A stretch of DNA of 9,262 nucleotides from DASWJZ01 sp964487455 (GTDB taxonomy: Bacteria; Pseudomonadota; Alphaproteobacteria; Rhizobiales; Afifellaceae). How positions within the stretch are numbered: the first letter of the stretch is position 1; each line of letters starts with the position of its first letter. The translations under genes were made by a program, and so were the position numbers. This document shows, piece by piece, positions 5,399 to 9,262 of the stretch. The stretch is from contig CAZARE010000003.1 in NCBI GenBank assembly GCA_964487455.1, positions 1 through 9,262 on the forward strand, in the 5' to 3' direction. Below the pieces are notes generated by a model, which saw only the letters and a list, made by a program, of their open reading frames with translations, searched no databases and was not told the DNA's origin.

Positions 5399-5827
5399 CT
5401 ATTCCAGCAACTGGCAGCAGCCGGTGCCCTCGACCTGCGTCGGGTGGTCCGAAACTGCGCCCTGGGTGAAGGTGACGGTCACCGAGAAATCGGTCACGTC
5501 GTCGTTCGGCTGCGTGCAACTCTGGTCGACGATGTTGGCGATCAGCGAGAGCGGCGCGCCGGTGGTCAGCTCGAAGTCGTTGGGGCTCCCCTGCAACAGA
5601 CAGCTCTCCACGACGAGCGGCTCCGTTTCCCAGTTGGGGTTCTCCGGATCAGTGAAGCGGACGGTCGTATCGCCGCCGCCGTCAACGTCGGTGAAGAGCT
5701 GCCAATTCGGCTCGAAGCCGTCGCAGCGGAATTTCAGGCCGAGGCAGAGGTCGGCGGCCGGAGCGGACGCGCCGCCGAATGCAAGGCCCATGGAAACGAG
5801 AACTGTTGCAACGCTGTGCCGAGACAT
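5399..5827 (-). CDS. Small exported cysteine-containing protein, unknown function
   Basis: This 142-residue protein has a Sec signal peptide: MSRHS, a hydrophobic stretch VATVLVSMGLAFGGASA, and a likely cleavage near residues 24-25 (APA/AD). The mature part of about 118 residues is acidic and probably mostly beta-strand. It contains six cysteines (C28, C35, C76, C104, C137 and C138), suitable for periplasmic disulfides. CDGFEPNWQLFTDVDG at 35-50 resembles the C-G-x-EPxW-x-L opening of COG3650-like predicted exported proteins, and the GTGCCQLLE tail ends in an adjacent-cysteine pair; this similarity is from memory and tentative. C28 lies too far from a lipobox consensus (LCLG is preceded by AAD) for a confident lipoprotein call. 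GAGGAG sits 7 bases before the ATG at 5827, a strong ribosome site. The gene lies between ilvN, from which a large hairpin separates it, and the vapBC promoter. Confidence 0.75.
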   Translation of the reverse strand: MSRHSVATVLVSMGLAFGGASAPAADLCLGLKFRCDGFEPNWQLFTDVDGGGDTTVRFTDPENPNWETEPLVVESCLLQGSPNDFELTTGAPLSLIANIVDQSCTQPNDDVTDFSVTVTFTQGAVSDHPTQVEGTGCCQLLE

Positions 5828-5864
5828 CGCCGACTCCTCAGATACGCGCCTGCCCCAAGCCCCG

Positions 5865-5889
5865 AGTCGCGGGCGCGGCGCCCGCGACT
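5865..5889. terminator. Strong GC-rich hairpin downstream of ilvN
   Basis: AGTCGCGGGCG at 5865-5875 pairs perfectly with CGCCCGCGACT at 5879-5889 around a 3-base loop, giving an 11-bp stem that is almost all G-C. A smaller CTCG-CATTA-CGAG hairpin adjoins at 5891-5903. They stand 50 bases past the ilvN stop and just ahead of the next gene on the same strand, the right place to end the ilvB-transporter-ilvN transcript. No T-run follows on the minus strand (GC-rich sequence follows), so this may be a Rho-assisted or mRNA-stabilising stem and not a standard intrinsic terminator. Confidence 0.5.
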
Positions 5890-5940
5890 TCTCGCATTAC
5901 GAGCAGCGAATCTGGCGCGAAGATGGCCGGCCCGCGCAGG

Positions 5941-6531
5941 CTACATGGCCTGCGGCCCGCGGCACATGGCGGCGGTGCCTGTGCGGCAGACCTCGACCAG
6001 GCCCATCGGCTGCATGATGGCGATGAACTGCTCGATCTTGTTGGTGCGGCCGGTGACCTGGAAGATGAAGTGCTGGGTGGTGGCGTCGACGACCTCCGCC
6101 TTGAACGCATCGGCGAGCCTCAGCGCCTCGATCCGCTTCTGGCCCTTGCCGGCGACCTTGACCAGCGCCAGCTCGCGCTCGAGCGGCTTTTCCTGGTTGA
6201 GGTTGCGGGCGAGCACGGTGAGATCGTTCACGCGGTGCACGCACACCATGCGGTCCAGCTGATTGCGAATCTGCTCGAGCACATCGGGAGTGCCGGTCGT
6301 GACAACGGTGATGCGCGACAAATGCTGCTCGTGCTGCGTCTCCGAAACGGTGAGGCTCTCGATGTTGTAGCCTCGACCGGAGAAGAGACCGATCACGCGC
6401 GCCAGCACGCCCGGCTCGTTGTCGACGAGCACGGAGAGCGTGTGCGCCTCCTCCGGATCGTGGCGGTCCTCAATGAAATAGGCCGATGCCGGCGGGGTCA
6501 TCGCCGGGCGGCCAGTCTTGGTATCGTTCAT
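5941..6531 (-). CDS. ilvN: Acetolactate synthase small (regulatory) subunit
   Basis: This 196-residue regulatory subunit binds the IlvB catalytic subunit, raises its activity and confers feedback inhibition by valine or related amino acids. An ACT domain spans about 28-105, opening HTLSVLVDNEPGVLARVIGL, with GYNIESLTVSET at 54-65 forming the effector-site loop. The C-terminal ALS_ss_C domain spans about 118-192 (ERELALVKV, DAFKAEVVDA, then GLVEVCRTGTAAM). It is longer than the short E. coli IlvN (~96 residues) and matches the two-domain IlvH type. The first ~27 residues are a variable extension. The ATG at 6531 overlaps the stop of the upstream transporter as ATGA. GGAG at 6540-6543, inside the transporter gene, is 8 bases away. 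A second ATG at codon 11 has no comparable site. The gene is therefore co-transcribed with ilvB through the transporter gene. It could equally be called ilvH. Confidence 0.97.
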   Translation of the reverse strand: MNDTKTGRPAMTPPASAYFIEDRHDPEEAHTLSVLVDNEPGVLARVIGLFSGRGYNIESLTVSETQHEQHLSRITVVTTGTPDVLEQIRNQLDRMVCVHRVNDLTVLARNLNQEKPLERELALVKVAGKGQKRIEALRLADAFKAEVVDATTQHFIFQVTGRTNKIEQFIAIMQPMGLVEVCRTGTAAMCRGPQAM

Positions 6532-7445
6532 TTTGGCGTCTCCGTTGAAAGCGCGCGCGGCCCCCGCAGCGTACCGCGCGAAATAGCTATGCCCGTCAGA
6601 ATGACCGCAAGCGCGGCGACCGCCAAAGCCGGCGGGCGCTCGGACAGGATGGCGACGCCCCAAGAAACGCCGAAGAGCGGCACCAGGAAGTTGATCTGGG
6701 CGAAGAAGCCGGCCCCCTGCCGCCGCAGCAGCGCCAGCATGGCAAGGCTGGCGAGCGCGGTGGGAAACACGCCAAGCGTGATCAGCGCGAACCAGGCAAG
6801 CGGCGTCGGCTGCAATGTCCACGGCGAGTCGAGCACGGCGCTTGCCGGCAGAAGCAGCACCGTCCCGCAAATCATGATCGCCGCCGAGACTGAATAGGGA
6901 TCCTGTCCGGCGATCCGCTTGGTGACGATGGCGTTGATCGCATAACAGAACGAGGCGCCTACGACCGCCATCTGCCGCAGCGCGTCATCGCCGAGGGTGG
7001 CGAGCTTTCCCGGCCCGATGAGGATGACCAGCCCGGCCATGCCGAAGCCGACGCCGACCAGCTTGGCAGGTGTCAGCGGCTCGTTTCCGGAGACGAAGCG
7101 CGCGAGAATGACCGTCATCAGCGGCATGCCGGCCATCAGGATCGCCGCGAGGCCGGAATCGATCACCTCCTCGCCCCACGAGATCAGCGAGAAGGGGAGC
7201 CCCAGCCCAAATATGGCGGTCAGCGTCGCCCAGCCCCATACGCGCGGATCGGAAGGCAGGCGCCGGCCGGTTGCCAACACGACCGCAACGAAGAGGACGC
7301 CGCCGATGGCGACCCGCGCTCCGGTCATGGTAACCGGCGGCACCGTGCCGATCGCCAGCTTGATCAGCATGAACGACCCGCCCCACATCGCCGCGAGCGC
7401 GATCAGGAGCCCGTAGTCCAGAGCGCGCGGGAGAGGTGCGGTCAC
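6528..7445 (-). CDS. DMT-superfamily (EamA) inner-membrane transporter
   Basis: This 305-residue protein has about ten transmembrane segments in two repeated EamA halves (about 12-145 and 156-290). Each half carries recognisable marks: AMWGGSFMLIK early in the first (19-29), ISWGEEVIDSGLAAIL (89-103), and NFLVPLFGVSWGVAILSE (252-269) near the end of the second. Family members export amino acids or other small metabolites, or transport nucleotide sugars and drugs; the substrate here is unknown. Its place between ilvB and ilvN suggests, but does not show, a link to branched-chain amino acids or their keto acids. GTG at 7445 is the likely start: it follows the ilvB stop by 17 bases and puts the first membrane helix at residue ~11. 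The frame stays open further upstream, but that part is basic, low-complexity sequence inside ilvB. The ribosome site is weak (GAGG about 15 bases off), so translation may depend on coupling. The stop overlaps the ilvN ATG by four bases (ATGA). Confidence 0.93.
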   Translation of the reverse strand: MTAPLPRALDYGLLIALAAMWGGSFMLIKLAIGTVPPVTMTGARVAIGGVLFVAVVLATGRRLPSDPRVWGWATLTAIFGLGLPFSLISWGEEVIDSGLAAILMAGMPLMTVILARFVSGNEPLTPAKLVGVGFGMAGLVILIGPGKLATLGDDALRQMAVVGASFCYAINAIVTKRIAGQDPYSVSAAIMICGTVLLLPASAVLDSPWTLQPTPLAWFALITLGVFPTALASLAMLALLRRQGAGFFAQINFLVPLFGVSWGVAILSERPPALAVAALAVILTGIAISRGTLRGPRALSTETPK

Positions 7446-7462
7446 GCGGTCGCCGCCGCGCC

Positions 7463-9235
7463 TCAGACCAGCGCCTTGCCGGCGGCGAAGCTCTCCGCGG
7501 TCGCGTCCTCCTCGGTCGCCTCTACCGGCAGGATCATCTCGTTGTGCGCCTTGCCCGACGGGATCATCGGGAAGCAGTTCTCCAGATTGGCGACGCGGCA
7601 ATCAAAGATGACGGGCCGCTTGACCTTGATCATCTCGTCGATCGCATCGTCCAGATCGGCGGGGCGCTCCGCGCGCAGGCCGACGCAGCCATAGGCCTCG
7701 GCGAGCTTCACGAAGTCGGGGAGCGACTCGACGTAGGAGTGCGAGATGCGGTTACCGTGCAAGAGCTGCTGCCACTGGCGGACCATGCCCATATACTGAT
7801 TGTTGAGCACGAAAATCTTGATCGGCAGCGCATGCTGCACGGCGGTCGACATCTCCTGCATCGTCATCAGCACCGAGGCGTCGCCGGCGATGTCGATGAC
7901 GAGGCTCTTGGGATGCGCGACCTGCACGCCGAGGGCGGCGGGCAGTCCGTAGCCCATGGTCCCAAGGCCGCCCGAGGTCATCCAGCGGTTGGGTTGCTCG
8001 AAGCCGTAGAACTGCGCCGCCCACATCTGGTGCTGGCCGACTTCCGTTGTGACGTAGACATCGAGGTCCTTGGTCGCCGCATAAAGCCGCTGCACCGCAT
8101 ATTGCGGCATGATCACGTCCTTCGACGGCCTGTAGGCGAGCGAGTTGCGGGCGCGCCAGCGCGCGATCTGATCCCACCAATCCGCCAACGCCGTCCTCTT
8201 CGGCTTACCGACCTCCTTCCGCCAGACCAGCAGCATGTCTTCCATGACCTGCGCCGCGTCGCCGTGGATCGGCACGTCTACGCGGATGTTCTTGTTGATG
8301 GACGAGGCGTCCACGTCGACGTGGATCTTGCGCGAGCCCGGCGAGAAGGCGTCGGTGCGCCCGGTGATGCGGTCGTCGAAGCGCGCACCAATGCAGACCA
8401 TCAGATCGCAATCGTGCATCGCCATGTTCGCTTCATAGGTGCCGTGCATGCCGAGCATGCCGAGCCAGTTCTCACCGGAGGCGGGATAGGCGCCGAGGCC
8501 CATCAGGGTGGAGGTGATCGGAAACCCGGTCGCCGCGACCAGCTCGCGCAGGAGCTGGCTCGCACGCGGGCCGGAATTGATGATGCCGCCGCCGGTATAG
8601 AAGAGCGGGCGCGTCGCTTCCGCCATCAATGCGACCGCGTGGCGGATCGCTTCCGGCGACCCCTTCCCCGCGGGGCGGTAGCCGGAATGTCCGCGGCGAA
8701 CTTGTTTGGGGTCGCGGTAGACGCCGGTGGCAAACTGGACGTCCTTGGGAATGTCGACCACGACCGGGCCCGGCCGGCCCGTGGTCGCCACGTAGAACGC
8801 CTCGTGCAGAACCCGCGCCAGGTCGTCGACGTCCTTCACCAGCCAGTTGTGCTTGGTGCAAGGGCGGGTGATTCCGACCGTGTCGCATTCCTGAAAGGCG
8901 TCGTTGCCGATTAGATGCGTCGGCACCTGCCCGGTGATGCAGACCAGCGGAATGGAATCCATCATGGCGTCGGTCAGCGCGGTCACCATATTGGTCGCAC
9001 CCGGCCCGGATGTAACGAGCACGACGCCGGCCTTGCCAGTTGAGCGCGCATAGCCCTCCGCCGCGTGTCCGGCGCCTTGTTCGTGGCGCACCAGGATGTG
9101 CTTGACCTTGTCCTGCTGAAAAAGCTCGTCATAGATCGGAAGCACCGCGCCTCCGGGATAGCCGAAAATGTGCTCTACGCCCTGATCCGCCAGGGCTCTC
9201 AGGACCATCTCAGCACCCGTCATCCGCTCCGGCAT
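7463..9235 (-). CDS. ilvB: Acetolactate synthase large (catalytic) subunit
   Basis: This ThDP- and FAD-dependent enzyme joins pyruvate with pyruvate or 2-ketobutyrate, the first common step of branched-chain amino acid synthesis. The 590 residues are full length. The PYR domain holds the catalytic glutamate E52 in VRHEQGAGHAAEGYAR. TSGPGATN (75-82) and TGQVP (101-105) follow. The central FAD-binding domain is at about 190-340 and includes GARFDDRITGR (283-293). The PP domain carries the ThDP/Mg motif, GDA at 451-453 through NN at 478-479, and VRQWQQ at 485-490, part of the known herbicide-site region. GTG at 9244 is also in frame, but GGAG at 9244-9247 lies 8 bases before the ATG at 9235 and would be overlapped by the GTG, so 9235 is chosen. 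It heads the visible ilvB-transporter-ilvN unit. Only 27 bases upstream are in view, so its promoter and any leader-peptide attenuator cannot be assessed. Many rhizobial annotations use the name ilvI. Confidence 0.98.
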   Translation of the reverse strand: MPERMTGAEMVLRALADQGVEHIFGYPGGAVLPIYDELFQQDKVKHILVRHEQGAGHAAEGYARSTGKAGVVLVTSGPGATNMVTALTDAMMDSIPLVCITGQVPTHLIGNDAFQECDTVGITRPCTKHNWLVKDVDDLARVLHEAFYVATTGRPGPVVVDIPKDVQFATGVYRDPKQVRRGHSGYRPAGKGSPEAIRHAVALMAEATRPLFYTGGGIINSGPRASQLLRELVAATGFPITSTLMGLGAYPASGENWLGMLGMHGTYEANMAMHDCDLMVCIGARFDDRITGRTDAFSPGSRKIHVDVDASSINKNIRVDVPIHGDAAQVMEDMLLVWRKEVGKPKRTALADWWDQIARWRARNSLAYRPSKDVIMPQYAVQRLYAATKDLDVYVTTEVGQHQMWAAQFYGFEQPNRWMTSGGLGTMGYGLPAALGVQVAHPKSLVIDIAGDASVLMTMQEMSTAVQHALPIKIFVLNNQYMGMVRQWQQLLHGNRISHSYVESLPDFVKLAEAYGCVGLRAERPADLDDAIDEMIKVKRPVIFDCRVANLENCFPMIPSGKAHNEMILPVEATEEDATAESFAAGKALV

Positions 9236-9243
9236 TGTTCCCA

Positions 9244-9247
9244 CTCC
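9244..9247 (-). promoter_or_regulatory. Ribosome binding site that decides the ilvB start
   Basis: GGAG (minus strand) is spaced exactly 8 bases from the ATG at 9235. The upstream in-frame GTG (9244) begins on the last G of this motif and so cannot be served by it. The same GGAGTG-plus-ATG layout with an 8-base spacer occurs at vapB (5306-5309). Confidence 0.7.
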
Positions 9248-9262
9248 GGTTGAGGCTCGTGG

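Noticed and set aside
815..5940. Search for an integrase, transposase, attachment-site repeat or tRNA that would define a mobile island
   Set aside because: None is visible. The islet idea rests only on gene content and on the separation of ilvC from ilvN.
7446..7601. Upstream extension of the transporter reading frame into ilvB (about 52 more residues)
   Set aside because: The extra residues are basic, low-complexity sequence from the ilvB 3' end in another frame. The GTG at 7445 gives a normal-length EamA protein with the first helix properly placed.
7436..8914. 492-codon plus-strand open frame opposite ilvB
   Set aside because: It lies inside an unmistakable ilvB and yields an Arg/His/Asp-rich product with no recognisable motif; it is a complementary-strand shadow.

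Overview
The window is a GC-rich stretch of a bacterial chromosome. Its closest feel is an alphaproteobacterium, probably of the Hyphomicrobiales (rhizobia-like), inferred from the IlvB/IlvN/IlvC sequences, the short class I form of IlvC, the small RecD-like helicase and the GFA-family protein. This placement is by resemblance only. No rRNA, tRNA, IS element, CRISPR array or phage gene is visible, and no gap between genes exceeds about 200 bases.

Layout. The two ends carry branched-chain amino acid synthesis, all on the minus strand. At the right end (read first) are ilvB (acetolactate synthase large subunit), a DMT/EamA-family membrane transporter, and ilvN (regulatory small subunit). The transporter stop and the ilvN start overlap as ATGA. 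At the left end is ilvC (ketol-acid reductoisomerase), cut by the window edge. IlvBN makes acetolactate or acetohydroxybutyrate, and IlvC converts these on the way to valine, leucine and isoleucine.

Between ilvN and ilvC lie about 5 kb of unrelated genes. Reading leftward from ilvN these are: a strong GC hairpin; a small exported cysteine-containing protein of unknown function; a vapBC toxin-antitoxin pair followed 12 bases later by a small RecD-like SF1B helicase; a higBA toxin-antitoxin pair; a plus-strand gene for an 87-residue exported Pro/Gln-rich protein; a divergent GFA-family zinc protein; and a plus-strand SAM-methyltransferase-like protein. Both toxin-antitoxin pairs have readable promoters overlapped by palindromic candidate operators. 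The higBA promoter sits so close to higB that the mRNA is probably leaderless.

Overall, well-known housekeeping genes flank an accessory islet. I do not see a clearly new multi-gene system. The points most worth checking are the transporter embedded between ilvB and ilvN, the vapB-vapC-helicase unit, and the control regions of the two toxin-antitoxin modules.
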